Positions 34,339-45,338 of a stretch of DNA of 64,000 bases are shown here, in pieces (position 1 is the first letter of the stretch; each line of letters opens with the position of its first letter). The position numbers were made by a program, and so were the translations under genes. Under the pieces are notes generated by a model. That model was not told where the DNA came from, made no database searches, and worked only from the letters and a program-made list of their open reading frames with translations. This DNA comes from Trichosporon coremiiforme (taxonomy: Eukaryota > Basidiomycota > Tremellomycetes > Trichosporonales > Trichosporonaceae): the NCBI GenBank assembly GCA_039545355.1, contig BCJJ01000012.1, positions 451,067 through 515,066 of the forward strand, read 5' to 3'.

Positions 34339-35423
34339 TCACCGTGCATCAAATTTGTGCCAAGACTCGGGCGGTGGGGACTCTGGCGGCCAGGACTCTG
34401 GCGCCGCTGGTGCTATGTATTCGCCGCCTCCCCAGAGGGCAGGTATCGCCTCGCTCGTGGTGTAGTGGACTTGCCACAGGGCGCTGCTGATGTTGGACAA
34501 CTGCTCCTCAATAGACCACGTCGGAGTCTTCACCGGCTCTGCAGCCTCCTGCGCCTCAGCAGCGGGAGCAAGCTCGTGGCCATTCAGTGAATAGAGCATC
34601 TCGTATCAGCGCCCGCAGCGCGGAGTTTGCTCCGTGAGGAACTGGGCCAGGTGCATTGAGGTTGGCTTCACGATGAACACGCCGTCCACCATCTCCCACT
34701 GTCTGTCGCCGTCGACACGCAGGAGGACCTTACGAGTACCATGCTTGGCGTTGTACGTCGCTACCCATCGGTGGACTTCAGCTGGGAGTGGATCAGGTGA
34801 CATTCTCTGGTGCTTCGGGGAGGCAATAGTAATTGGATAAGTGACGGGAATCTGAAGTCGACGAGGAAGATCTTTCTTGCCCTTCTTCTTCTTCGGTTCG
34901 AGAGCTTTGAAATACTCTTCAAAGGCATCTACATCGTGGTGGGAGCGAAAGGTAACCAAGAGGTCACAGAAGCAAGACGGCGGCGGCGGGCCCCTTTCAC
35001 GGCTATGTGCACAGGTTCCACTCCTGTCGCCCGGCAATGGTCACGCAGACTGTCGAAACTAACGGGTCGTTGTCCGGCACGACCGACGTACAGCTGGAAC
35101 ACGGCCACATTGCGGAGGTCGGTCGCGGCGTTCGCCCAGAAGACTCCGTATCCCTCGCTCTCGAGCGCCTCATGCGCAGTGTCCATCGCGTCAACGAGGT
35201 TGACATCGTCCATCCACTTCTCCTCGGCCCATGAAAGGCGAATGCGCGTGTCAGAACAGCCTGGATCGACCTCCTCGGTGAAGACGAGATTGCGCCAGTC
35301 GATAGGCCACGGGCCCTCCCGGTCCTGCTCCAGGGCCTGCAACGTTTCGCTTATAGCGGCCGATTGTGGCTTGCCAATGTCGTACGGGAGGTGCGTGATG
35401 ATGAGCTGAATGGGCGAATCCAT
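34339..35423 (-). pseudogene. Degenerate copy B of the unnamed family
   Basis: It reads from ATG at 35423: PIQLIITHLPYDIG, then RIRLSWAEEKWMDDVNLVDA, GVFWANAATDLRNVAVFQL and PVHIAVKGA. Near 34975-34990, a GC-repeat-rich spot, the homology moves to another frame (DLLVTFRSHHDVDAFEEYF, then a KKKKGKK run, ITIASPKHQ, RWVATYNAK, GVFIVKPTSMHLAQFL). TGA at 34608-34606 interrupts where other copies read GDPWELAY-like sequence, and homology resumes in phase as YEMLYSLNGHELAPA. So at least one frameshift and one stop are present. Length without breaks is about 360 aa. The Trp, Asp and Phe-Trp positions shared with copies A and C define the family; no known fold is apparent. Confidence 0.72.
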
Positions 35424-35723
35424 TGCGTCCCATTAGCAAGGATAGCTTGCCAAAAAGTTCGCGAGGCAGACACTCTGCTCGGAGTCGGGTCTTCATCATC
35501 CGTAGGCGTTGGCAGATCGACACGTTCTCCGTGACCTTGATGGGGGCTCTCCTCCCAGCGATCCTCCTCCATTGGTTCCTCTTCGCGCTTCTCTATTCCG
35601 TCGCTGCCTTGGTCATCGCTCATACGCTGTTCCTCTTCGTGTTCTTCCTCATCAACGGCTAGCTCCTCGCAAGTCGCCTCGCTCCTGGTGAATATCCGGT
35701 ACCTCATCGAGGTGCACAATCTT

Positions 35724-36969
35724 CTATTCCTGCTCCTCGCCCGAGCTTCCGGGGGGCAGCCCGTGGTCGCGAGCAATCTGCGCCGTCAAATCCCGCATGA
35801 CGGTCGCCATGAAGTCGCGGTCGCCCCATCCTGGAGTAGTGCGCCAGTGACGCACCCCTTCCTGGTAATATGCTTCGTGAATGGCTTCTGAGTCGCTGCA
35901 CCCGCCTCTCAAAGTCGTCCAGGCGCCGGCGTATCGACTCCATCTCCTGCATTTGCTCTACCTTGCTCAGGGCCGCTGCTTGAGTTGCCGGCACCGGGCC
36001 CCTGCCGTTCCGATCGTACAACAACTCGTACGGAAAGCCACTGCGAGGTTCCTGCTGCGTGATAAATTGGGCTTGGCCGACTGAGCTCGGCTTGACGACG
36101 AAGTTTGTCTCGTGCTCGAACTTTCCTCGCCTTCCGTCATTCCACGCTAGGAGCGTTTCGGTCGCCCTTGTTGTATTTGGCTACCCATTTGTCCAGCTGT
36201 TTGAGCAGCACCTCGGGCTTGTGATTGTCGCGACCTGGAGACGCAATCATGGCTGGGTGGTCGACCGAGATATGGGGCTGGACGCGGTGAAAGTCCTTTA
36301 TGCCCGCCATTGTCTTGAACCATTCACGGCGCTCATCAGTACTAAACAGCGCTTCCATCTTGTCAGCACTTGACGGATGCTGGAAGCAGGTCTCAACAGT
36401 GACGCGCCCGTAGCCGTTGGCGAGATTCAATGCTCCCGAGACAATTCTGGAGTTGGCGATGTCGGCGAAGAGCTCCTCGGAACAAGTGTGTCGGATCCAG
36501 TCGCTAAGCCGGTCCCACTTCAGTGGAAAGGACGGATGTCCCTCACGCATCGTGGTCGGATAGCAAGTGGTGAATATTACCCTCGAGCGGCAGTCTTCTC
36601 CAGTAGTGTTCATCCAAAAGACCTCAAAGTCGCGCTTGACGAGCTGGCTTCGCACGGCATCCATCGCCTTCACAAGGTCTGTCTCTTCCATCCACATACT
36701 GGAGTGCCAGGAAATGCTGGCAGCTGTGTACCGGGTTCCGATTCCAGACTCTACTTCCTTCACATCCAAGCGCTCATAGTCAATGTCACGCCGTTCGGAA
36801 CCTTGGATCGACTAATGCTGCGGATAACTTGGCGGAGGGAATCGACTGCAGCGAAAGGGAAACCGTACACGACCAGCTCGATAGGACTGTTCGGCCATCT
36901 CCCATTGGCAAGATCTATCTGGCGGGCATCACGAGCAGACTCCTCTTCCCTCGAGGAGCTTTGTGACAT
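35724..36969 (-). pseudogene. Degenerate copy C of the unnamed family
   Basis: The probable start is ATG at 36969 (MSQSSSREEES), then NGRWPNSPIELVVYGFP. A frame change near 36785 moves homology to DIDYERLDVKEVESG, SISWHSSMWMEETDLVKAMD, FEVFWMNTTGEDCRSRVIF, EWFKTMAGIKDFHRVQPHIS and KWVAKYNKG. TGA at 36139-36137 ends that frame, but homology goes on in another one (NFVVKPSSVGQAQFI, YELLYDRNGRGPVPA). A third change near 35890 leads to a helical tail ending at TAG 35726-35724. Beyond it a strongly acidic frame (35424-35700, EEHEEEQRMSDDQGSDG) may be a former acidic C-terminus. It lies tandem to copy B, about 300 bp upstream of it. Confidence 0.7.
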
Positions 36970-37771
36970 CTCCACCGCACCTCGGCTGATCGAGCAAATG
37001 CGGAGGGTCTGGCTGTGCTTTCCTCGACCGAGTGAGGCGCTGCACTCGACTTTGGTGGCTTGGACCGGGGCTTTGTCGGCCGGCGGTTTGGTGACGGCTA
37101 CCGGCGAAGAGTGCCAGGATAAGCGAGAGCTAAAGGACACCCTGGAGTGGTGGGGGCCTCGGGGAAAGCCAGGTAGTGGATAAGGGAGCATCGGGCTGCG
37201 AAATGCGGACCGACTGATGCACGCCACTGGAGCCGGGGAAGGGCGACAGGGTGGCAAGGAGCGTGGATGTGCGCTCTACCCTCTCCGGGGCGGAAGCTGG
37301 AGCTGGATGTTGCTATGATGGCGAAGTGACGGCGCTTAGGCTTGTGTAACGCGTGCTGTAGGTGTGGATGAGCAGACAGGGCGGGATCAGACGGAAACGG
37401 TGCTCGCGCTGATCGAAGGGAGTTGGGGAAGAGACATAATGAAGGGCCCAGTACGCCGAAACGAGCAAGGCAGCATTGATTGCGGTACGCGGCGAAGGCG
37501 CTGAGTCAATGCTGCCCTCGGCAGATCAGGCGCTCTGCTATTGCTGCGGTGAGTGGCGATAGATCCGCTGGGTCGTCAACGGCACTCTAACGCTCCAGGC
37601 CGTTGTTCCCGTGTGTTCCTGTCGCATGCCAGTGAACCATACCTTAGCGGTTGCGCTTGCCCACAGTACCCAATTCAAAGCCCGTAACTTGCGAGGTGCA
37701 AGGATGGCTGATCCGCTAATCCGGCGATAGGTGACGCGCAGTGGTGCACCCTCACACGGCTCTTACCCACG

Positions 37772-37815
37772 CCGCCGCCCCACACACCGCCGCCCCACAC
37801 ACCGCCGCCCACACA
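37772..37815. repeat. 15-bp tandem repeat, three copies
   Basis: The unit CCGCCGCCCCACACA occurs twice exactly and once with one C missing, followed by a diverged fourth start. Minisatellite-like and non-coding as far as can be seen. Confidence 0.8.
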
Positions 37816-38439
37816 CCGCTGCCCTTCTCGCACGCGACCTCGCAGACGCTGCGCCCCGCGCCCCCGCCCCCATAGCCAGCGTGTCCGCATACCTCGCACA
37901 CACCACCTCCCCATTCCTCACCGTTTCTTCTCCATCCTCCACGTCAAAGCATTCTTCACACCTCCTCTTCCTTCACACCCCCCCTTCTATCAATCGTACC
38001 TCAACCACACTCACGTCTTCTCATCCACGGTTCCAACTTTGACCCAGCGCTCCATCTTCAACACAGCATTCAACATTATGCCAGAAAGGAGGCTGCACGT
38101 CGGTGCACCTGTTATCAGCAGATCACTCGCGGCTCAGTTCGTCCTTGCACTTCAAGCAGGCCAAAGTCCGACAGGAAGCGTTACTCCTCTTCTCTCAACG
38201 TCGATGCCTTCCTCGCCTCGGTCCTACGACATTAGTTGACGCGTCGGAATCTCCTGTGGAGCGGGACAGACGGTCATCCATACCGATTTGGGGCGAGGAT
38301 GCAACACTGCGGTGAGTCACGTGGTTTCTGAGGAAGCAAAGTTGGGTGGATGTCAGGACGTCGAGTCGGGTGGAGGTCAACCGAGTCCAGTGGTGGCCAG
38401 TTCTACCCACCGCAGGTAGCGATCACGTAACCGCCCATC

Positions 38440-38552
38440 CGGTCGTGTGTGTGCATGCGTGTGTTGTGTGCATTCTCGGTGTGTACATGCTTGATGTGTG
38501 CATGAGTGTGTTGTGTGCATGCTTGGTGTGTGCATGCTTGATGTGAGCATGC
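38440..38552. repeat. Degenerate GTGTGCATGCTTGR repeat
   Basis: Words of the form GTGTGCATGCTTGG/A recur about every 16-26 nt over 110 bp, mixed with GTGTGTTGTGTGCAT. Alternating purine-pyrimidine tracts of this kind can adopt Z-form DNA and tend to vary in length. Confidence 0.6.
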
Positions 38553-40356
38553 TGGTGATGCTCAGCTATCACCTCTCTTCATACGTCTCCACCTCTGATC
38601 TGGCGCCAAAACTAACGTCAGCCCCCCGTCGAATCGAACATCACGTCGTCCACACCTCCCCTCTTCCCCCCAGCTCCCCCTCCTCGATCCCAAAAACGCA
38701 AAATGGTAGCCCGGCACCCCCGAGAGGATGCTGGGCAGAGCCAAATATTGAGCGAGTGAACCAGCCGAAGCCAGCACAAGGCCATTCTCACCCCTGAGAC
38801 TGTGAGTCGCTGTGCAATGGGCGTGCTAATGACCTGACGGGCAGCAGTCTGAGGGCCACATCCGTCCAAACAAGGTAAGTATGAAAGAGAACAAAGATTC
38901 CTCGCTAAAACCAGCTCGGCGACGAAACGGCGGAACGGGCGATTCCAACGCTCCAATCGGATAGGAAACGGTGCGGAAACGTGCACGAAACGGGTAGATG
39001 TCTTCAGGGGACCAATAGCGTGAGTTTCTGGCGATTTATTGCCTTTTTTGTGGAGATTTCGCCCTCCTCGGAGGTCGCCGATAACTCGTCTGTGCGTCGG
39101 GCGTGTGCTCCGAAACTCTGCTGCAGCACAGCTGAGACGCGTCCGACGAGATCACTGTGAATTCAGAGCTATCAGGAGTCATGGTTGACGGTTGACAGTC
39201 GACTGCGAGGCGGCTTCGGAATTTTCGGCCAGTGTGTTTGAAGGCCGAAGTCACGTAATGTGACCGCAGGGTTCCTCTGGCCGCTGTGCACACTGAGGGC
39301 CTCAGCGAACGAGCTCACCAGGCGTTGGATCACAGGTGCACAAGATGATAGTATCTGCAGGTTGTTCGGAAGCTGACATCAGGTGCGCCGGATATCGCAG
39401 TACGCTATCGTCTGAGCAAACTTGCACACTTTGCTCCCTCGGAATCCTCTATCTAATCAGCTCGGTGTCTGCCCGTACCGCATCGTCACGCGACTCTCCG
39501 CGGCGCCAACGTCGCAGCACTTGCACACCAGAGGTGAAACTCTGGTATCTAAGCCGCTAATGAGAGGTCGAGTGCCGACTTCGCTCTAACGTCTGATCGC
39601 AAGCTTCAGCTGTAGGCTGGCTAGCATTGCGTGTTCGGACTTGTGAACGGATGACAAGAGGTGCGTCGCAGAACGTTGGTGTCGTTGAATGCATCAGTGT
39701 TATCTGCAGCAAGTGATCTACAATCCATGATGCAGGTGGATACCCGTCTGACCCGTGGGAGCCGCATACGGCGACGATGCTCTGACTGGGACAGCATGAG
39801 AGTGAGTCCCAGAAACAACACAACGTGGAGCTAGCAGAATGCGATCTGAGCGCGGGATGAGCGGAGTTATGCAGAACAAACCGCAGCGACCACGACGTGA
39901 TCTATCCCAGTCGCCCAGTCCACGCTCATGGGTCGGGCCTTCAGACGCTCCAAAGTCCGGAATCGATGTGGACGTCGTTTGCTGCTCCGGCGGGAGAGGG
40001 TCTTGCACGGGGATCTCCTGGAACGACGAGGCGAAACGCTGAACACAGTGGTTGGACGTTCGTGGCCTAACGCTTGAAACGGTGCAACAGTGCTGTTTGT
40101 ATGGTTTCTCCTGCGTCCTGCCCCTGTCTCCCATACGGATCCTATCTCGTATAGGGATTGCGGCGCGCACGCGTTCGCGGCCGCGTTGCGAGGACCGCAA
40201 AAGGTGTTCCAATCCCTGGATTCAATGACAGATTGCAGAACCTGCAACACCTCTGCGCGCCGCAACGATCGACAGGCCACGATCGCTTCTGCATCCGCGT
40301 TGGGTGGCCGTTGGGGGCAACGTGTGGATTCAATGGCATGATCTGCACTATAACCT

Positions 40357-41081
40357 GTGCTAGGTCGTCACGCCTACTTGGTCCCGTCGTCTGTCGGACT
40401 CGCCGAGTTCATCGCCGCCCAGACGCCTTACCCCGGCGACCCCTGGGAGCTTGCATACGACCTCAACGAGAACAAGCTCGTCCCCCAGCGCGTCCTGAAT
40501 GACATGCTCGAGACGCACGCGACCTCCGTATCGACCCACGTGCGCGCTCTGCGTACCGAGTTCGAGAGCCTGACAGTCAGTCAGAGAAGCATCCGCGCTT
40601 CCTTCGACCGTGGCGTCGCTGAGATGAGTAGGCAGACCATCAATTTGCAAACCTTCGGCCGTGACCCTTACCAGAATCTCCAGACACTGTTCGGCAACTT
40701 CGATCATCAGATCAGCATCGACCGCAGTGTCATCATCCACACGTTCGAGCTTCAGCTCATCGAAGGTCAACTGAAGGAGATTGTCCGTGAGCTCGCCATC
40801 CTGGATGTGAAGACTGAGGAGAAGGGGGCCGAAAAGCTCAATGCGCGCCGTGAGCTTTGATCAAGGCGAAGAGCCAGCTCGAAGCGGACAAGCGCAAGAC
40901 CATCAAGCAGCGAGAATGGGCTCAGAGACAGCGTAACACGAGAACCGCACCCGTTGACCGCACGAGACTGAGCGTCACTGCCTCGCCTTCAAACGCTCCG
41001 GCGGGCTCGGAGCGAGAGATGTACGAGGACTTCGAGGAGCAAGACTGGGTCGGCCAGAAGGATCCATGGGACAAACTTTGA
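40357..41081 (+). pseudogene. Truncated copy D of the unnamed family
   Basis: Homology begins abruptly at about 40363 (HAYLVPSSVGLAEFIAAQ, then PGDPWELAYDLNENKLVPQ), corresponding only to the C-terminal third of copies A-C; the preceding bases show no homology. A well-kept helical region follows (TFGRDPYQNLQTLFGNF, QLIEGQLKEIVRELAI). TGA at 40858-40860 stops the frame, but one missing T in the CTTTGA context would restore it to a basic coiled-coil (KAKSQLEADKRKTIKQREW) and an acidic/Trp end (EDFEEQDWVGQKDPWDKL) finishing at 41081. Codon bias is good through both frames, so the break may be recent or a sequence error. The AG at 40351-40352 resembles an acceptor (CTATAACCTGTGCTAG), so an unseen upstream exon remains possible. 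Confidence 0.62.
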
Positions 41082-41307
41082 CCTGTAGACGGCGACGCTG
41101 TGCAGTGTATGGGTATCACAGTCATGTATATCAGTTTGGCCGTCCTTGCAATCCAGTGTCCTCGCCTAGCCTGGGGGTAGACATCCGTTCTGACCGGCAA
41201 TCAAGCGTCCCGGGTCCCGGATCATCGGCATTCAGCGACCGCACCTCTCCGAGGTTGTGCGGGCAACTGACCTCGAGCCCACCTCTCTCGGCATCGCACA
41301 CTCCACC

Positions 41308-42039
41308 ATGTCCATCACGCTGCACCACCTGCGCGCGTCGCGCAGCGCGCGCATCTTCTGGGTCCTCGAGGAGCTCGGGCTCAAGTACGACGTTGCCGTG
41401 CACGATTTCGGAAGCCCCGAGTGGGCGGAGCTGTCGCCGTTTGCCAAGGTGGGTCTGGCGTCCGGAGGGCGCGGGCGTGGTCTTTGAGCTGACACCAGGC
41501 GCCCGTCCTGACGTACAACGGGAAGAATCTGACCGAGTCGGCCCCCATCATCCTGCGCCTGCTTGCCGACCATCCCTCCTCCGCTGTCCAGTCCCAGCCC
41601 ACCGACGACGACACGTTCTGGTCCTACTTCTCCGAAGGCTCGCTCATGCTCTACGTCCAGCCGAGCGTGTTCATCAAGATTGGCCGCAAGCAGATCTCCC
41701 GCGACAAGTCGATCGGCGAGGAGGGGCAGAAGGGCGCCGACGCCATGGACGGATGGGTCCAGCAGTGGGCTGCGAAGAACACGAAGCCGGGATACGAGCA
41801 GGCCGAAAAGTATCTCGAGGAGCACGAGTGGTTCTCCGGCACCGACAAACCGGGTCTTGGTGATGTAAGTGTGTTTAAGAGTCTGCTGACACCAGTTCAT
41901 GCTCTTCACCGTCATTGGAGGGCAGAGGTCGCCTGCGATTTCGGCGTGGAAGAAGAAGATTGGACAGCGTCCGGCGTACCAGCGTGCAATGGCGCGGATG
42001 CGCGAGGAGGAGGCAAAGCAGAAGAAGGCCAAACTGTAA
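41308..42039 (+). CDS. Glutathione S-transferase (Gtt1-like)
   Basis: Exons 41308-41448, 41499-41864 and 41896-42039 encode 216 aa; both acceptors follow CTGACACCAG. The thioredoxin-fold N-domain reads MSITLHHLRASRSARIFWVL with the Ser/Arg region used for glutathione activation in fungal Gtt1-type enzymes, EELGLKYDV, then KAPVLTYNGKNLTESAPIIL across the first join (cis-Pro and Glu-Ser that bind glutathione). The all-helical C-domain has FWSYFSEGSLMLYVQP and WFSGTDKPGLGDFMLF. Conjugates glutathione to electrophiles or reduces peroxides; cytosolic or membrane-associated. The stop is 20 bp from the stop of the convergent DUF4211 gene. Confidence 0.92.
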
Positions 42040-42059
42040 TCACATATGCTACAACAGAT

Positions 42060-43781
42060 CTAGTAATGCCTCTCGAGACGGCGCGCGCGGCCCTCGACGC
42101 GATCCAGCCACTCGAGCGATTTGCGCATGTGGTTATGCGAATCCATCCACTCTGTAACCTCGTCGACGTCCTCAACGTCGTTTGGAAGCGGACCGCGAGA
42201 GAGGGTTTGGACCCTTCCGGCGGATATGCCGCGTCGCCGTGCCAACTCGCGATGCTCGCCGCCACTCATGTCCGAGTCGGAAGCCAGCGACGATTCGCGC
42301 ACTTCCTGTCCGGCCGCGCGCACCAAGTCGTTGTACTGCGACTTGATGAAGGAGAACATCTGGTGTTCCCAATGATGCAGCTCGTGAAAGTCGTGCGCCC
42401 TCTGGAGGCACTTGCTCCCTAATGTCAGCTCCATCTGAGGGGAACGTAGCTTACCCAAATTGCCAAGGACGCGAGGGTCCGCCTCCTCTTCGCTATCGGC
42501 ATCCTCATTGTCAGAGCCTTCGAGCACCTCGTGCGACTCGCGGTCATACGGTTGTCCTCGCAGCCACGCAGTACGATAACATCGCTGGTTGCGGCGGTTG
42601 CACCCGTCGCAGTACTCCTCCCGCTCTGTCAAGTTCGCCTCCTGCCAGACCGGATATGTTTCCAGTGCCTTCCGGAACTCCGGCTTCCACAGCGTGCTCG
42701 ATAGCGAGTCGCGGAACCCCTTCATCAGGTTGCGCACGTCGCGCAGTTGACGGCCAAAGTAGTCGGCGTCTGACTTGCTGAGTGGAAGGACGTCGGGGCC
42801 CTTGATTGCGAGCAGCAGGAGGTACTGGAACACAACCTTGAACTTGTATTCGGTCGACTCGCGCTTGTGCGAGAACTCCTCCGGAAGCTCTTCCGGCATC
42901 TCTCCATCGTCGCTGACGAGAAAGTCGTCAAGTTCATCCTCTCGCTCGTACGCCCAGTCGCCTTCGTCGGATCCCGAGCTGACGTACTCGGCGGCGTTGC
43001 CTCCACGGCTCTCCTTCAGACGGCGCAGGTTCGCGGCCCACGCGCTCTCCTTTGTCTCTCGTAGACGACTCGTCGCGGTGAAGCGTTCCGGTTCGTCCAT
43101 CTCGATTTCGGCGCGCGCATCTTCGTCTTCAGTCGCAGCGGAAGCAGACGCCTCGTCATCCGGGTCTGGGCGGAGGTTGGATCGGCGCCTCTTGCGAGGT
43201 TTTGGTGAGGCGCTGCGTCGGCGTAAGCGCGGCGAGTCGCTGTCTGACTGGTGACGTCGCGGGCGCAGTTTCCGACGAGGAGCCTCATCAGCCTCAGAGT
43301 CGTCGCTGTACGGGTCGACACGCCGGCGCACAGCCGCTCGCCTCGCCTTCGGCGAACTGGGAGGATCCGAGCCCAAGAACTCTATCGAGGACTCGTTCTT
43401 CTCAGACTCTTCGTCTGATGACGCTATTCTCCTACGCGCGGTCGGCTCTGGAGCCTCATCGTCGCTGAAGAATCTACCCTTTCGCTGAGTTGGCTTGGGT
43501 GGCGAGCGTGGGCCGAGGCGAACTGCGTTAAAGTCGTCATCGGATGCCTCGCCTTCACTGGAGTCATCCAACTTCATAGGCTGTAGACGCGTCCTGCGAA
43601 ACTGGGTTGATGGAGGTGGTGTGCGCTTCGGGGAGGGTTGCGGAGGCGGAGAGCTGGGAAGGGGGGAAGATGCTGCCGAGCTCTGTTGGGAGCTTCCTCT
43701 TTCGGAGGCCGCCTTGCGCAGAGGTTCCCATGACGAGAATGTGAGTCTTGATTGTTTGAGCTTGGAGGGCGTCGGCATCAT
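42060..43781 (-). CDS. DUF4211-domain nuclear-type protein
   Basis: Single-exon protein of 573 aa from MMPTPSKLKQSRLTF. An upstream in-frame ATG at 43913 would add 44 residues that would run into the divergent gene's leader, so 43781 is preferred. The N-terminal half is Ser/Pro/Arg-rich and acidic with alternating basic blocks (RKLRPRRHQSDSDS, PRKRRRSNLRP), as in disordered chromatin proteins. The C-terminal half is the fungal DUF4211 domain: KRESTEYKFKVVFQYLL, DSLSSTLWKPEFRKALETYP, a CDGCNRRNQRC zinc-type cysteine motif followed by RTAWLRGQPYD, and a histidine-rich HDFHELHHWEHQM segment. Function in this group is not established; nuclear localisation is inferred from the basic runs. It shares a short divergent promoter (177 bp between chosen ATGs) with the ADP-ribosylglycohydrolase gene. 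Confidence 0.85.
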   Translation of the reverse strand: MMPTPSKLKQSRLTFSSWEPLRKAASERGSSQQSSAASSPLPSSPPPQPSPKRTPPPSTQFRRTRLQPMKLDDSSEGEASDDDFNAVRLGPRSPPKPTQRKGRFFSDDEAPEPTARRRIASSDEESEKNESSIEFLGSDPPSSPKARRAAVRRRVDPYSDDSEADEAPRRKLRPRRHQSDSDSPRLRRRSASPKPRKRRRSNLRPDPDDEASASAATEDEDARAEIEMDEPERFTATSRLRETKESAWAANLRRLKESRGGNAAEYVSSGSDEGDWAYEREDELDDFLVSDDGEMPEELPEEFSHKRESTEYKFKVVFQYLLLLAIKGPDVLPLSKSDADYFGRQLRDVRNLMKGFRDSLSSTLWKPEFRKALETYPVWQEANLTEREEYCDGCNRRNQRCYRTAWLRGQPYDRESHEVLEGSDNEDADSEEEADPRVLGNLGKLRSPQMELTLGSKCLQRAHDFHELHHWEHQMFSFIKSQYNDLVRAAGQEVRESSLASDSDMSGGEHRELARRRGISAGRVQTLSRGPLPNDVEDVDEVTEWMDSHNHMRKSLEWLDRVEGRARRLERHY

Positions 43782-43958
43782 GGACGAGGCATGTTGGATG
43801 AGGGGTTGGGTGTTGTTATCAGTTGACTCAACCACCCTCAGCGCGTCATGAAACGCGTTGCGGGGTCTCCACAAACGGTTCCAACATCGGATCCGATCGT
43901 GGCGATGCCGCACACCTCAACACGACGCGCACTCTCCGCGGCATCTTTCCACGACATC

Positions 43959-45297
43959 ATGTCTGATATGGCTGCCGACATCGAGACTCGCCTTGCGAAA
44001 GCAACCCTCGAAGACCGTATAGTCGGCACGCTCATCGGCTCAGCGCTCGGTGACGCCGTCGGCTTGTACACCGAGTTCCTCACGAAGGATCAGGCCCGGG
44101 CGGCGTACCCTACCGGCGAGTTCTGTCTGCTGCCCAATGCAACCCCGTTCAAGCACGACTTTCACCGACTGAAGCACCGACCCGGCGAGTGGACAGACGA
44201 CACAGACCACTCACTGCTCATTCTCCTTTCACATCTGCACCATGGAAAGCCCAACCCTAAAGACCTTGCCGCTCGACTCCGCGTTTGGGTGGAACAGGGA
44301 CTGCGTGCCCTCGATACCGCTCCCCTTGGCCTGGGCCAGACCGTCGGCGGTGTTGTGAAAGACGAAGGCTTCCTCGACAACCCTTACAAGGTCGCGGCTG
44401 AGCGCTGGCGCAAAGGAGGCTACAAGGTTGCCTCCAACGGCAGTCTCATGCGCACGCACCCTCTCGGCCTCGCGATGCTGTACGAGACGGAAGCAGACAC
44501 TTTCGAAATGGCCGCTCGCTTCTCGGCCATCACACATGCTGATCCGCGATGCGTCACAGCATGCATGGTCGGCACTGCTTTGGTGCGTGGCCTGGTTCGC
44601 GGTCTAGTCACGACGACCAACGACGTCGACGCTCTCGTCCGACGGGCGGTAGCAGACCATCCTCGTATACGGGAAGCTCTCCGCAAGGATGGTGTGTACG
44701 AGGCTGAAGATCCGACATTGGACGAGGACGAGGTAAGCTTGTTGAGTTGACGCAAGCTAAGCCCAGTTCAATAAGCACGCCTTTGCTCCGTCTCTTGACG
44801 CTCTTGAGCTAGATGGGGCCGGTATCGGTTACGTTCTCAAGGCTCTGGGCTCCTCGCTTGTTGTCCTTCGACGCGCTCTCGATCAGAAGCCAACTCTGTA
44901 CTCTCAGGCCACCTCCTTCCAGCCTCTGATATCTGAGCTCGTCATGCATGCTGGCGATGCCGACACGAACGCCGTAACCGCCGGTGCCTTTCTAGGCGCC
45001 TGGGCGGGGTACAAGGCACTGCCCTGGAAGGGCGGCTTGCGACACGACACCTGGCTCCTGGGCAAGGCCAACTCGCTCTGCCTCGCTCTCGGTGTCAAGG
45101 ACGGAGGCTACGATGGCAAGGCCGATTCAGACACCGCCCCTGACGGCGGACGAGGGTTCATCACCCCTGAGCAGACGAAGGAGAAGTTTGACGAGATTCA
45201 AAGACGGATGGATGTCGACGTCAGGGCGTTCATGGAGGCCGAGGAGACTGCCGCAAAGGAGCGTGGCAAGAGTGAGAAGAGGAGCTGGTTCTTTTGA
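43959..45297 (+). CDS. ADP-ribosylglycohydrolase family protein
   Basis: Exons 43959-44732 and 44767-45297 give 434 aa; the 34-nt intron ends CTAAGCCCAG. The family's two metal-binding signatures are intact: GEWTDDTDHSLLIL in the N-terminal part and HAGDADTNAVTAGAFLGAWA in the C-terminal part, with RIVGTLIGSALGDAVG at the start. Such enzymes remove ADP-ribose from proteins or related adducts using Mg2+ (ARH/DraG fold). An in-frame ATG at 43848 would add 37 residues (MKRVAGSPQTVP...), which could be a mitochondrial leader, but it lies only 66 bp from the divergent gene's ATG, so 43959 was chosen. The C-terminus is charged (EETAAKERGKSEKR). Confidence 0.9.
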
Positions 45298-45338
45298 GCA
45301 ATGTATATAATGCCACTTGCCCATATCTTGACTGCATA

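Larger units (their letters stand above)
36970..40356. other. 3.4 kb stretch without supported genes
   Basis: No frame with host codon bias or known domain. It contains a GC-rich 15-nt tandem repeat (37772-37815) and a GT/GCATGC-rich degenerate repeat (38440-38552), listed separately. Confidence 0.5.
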
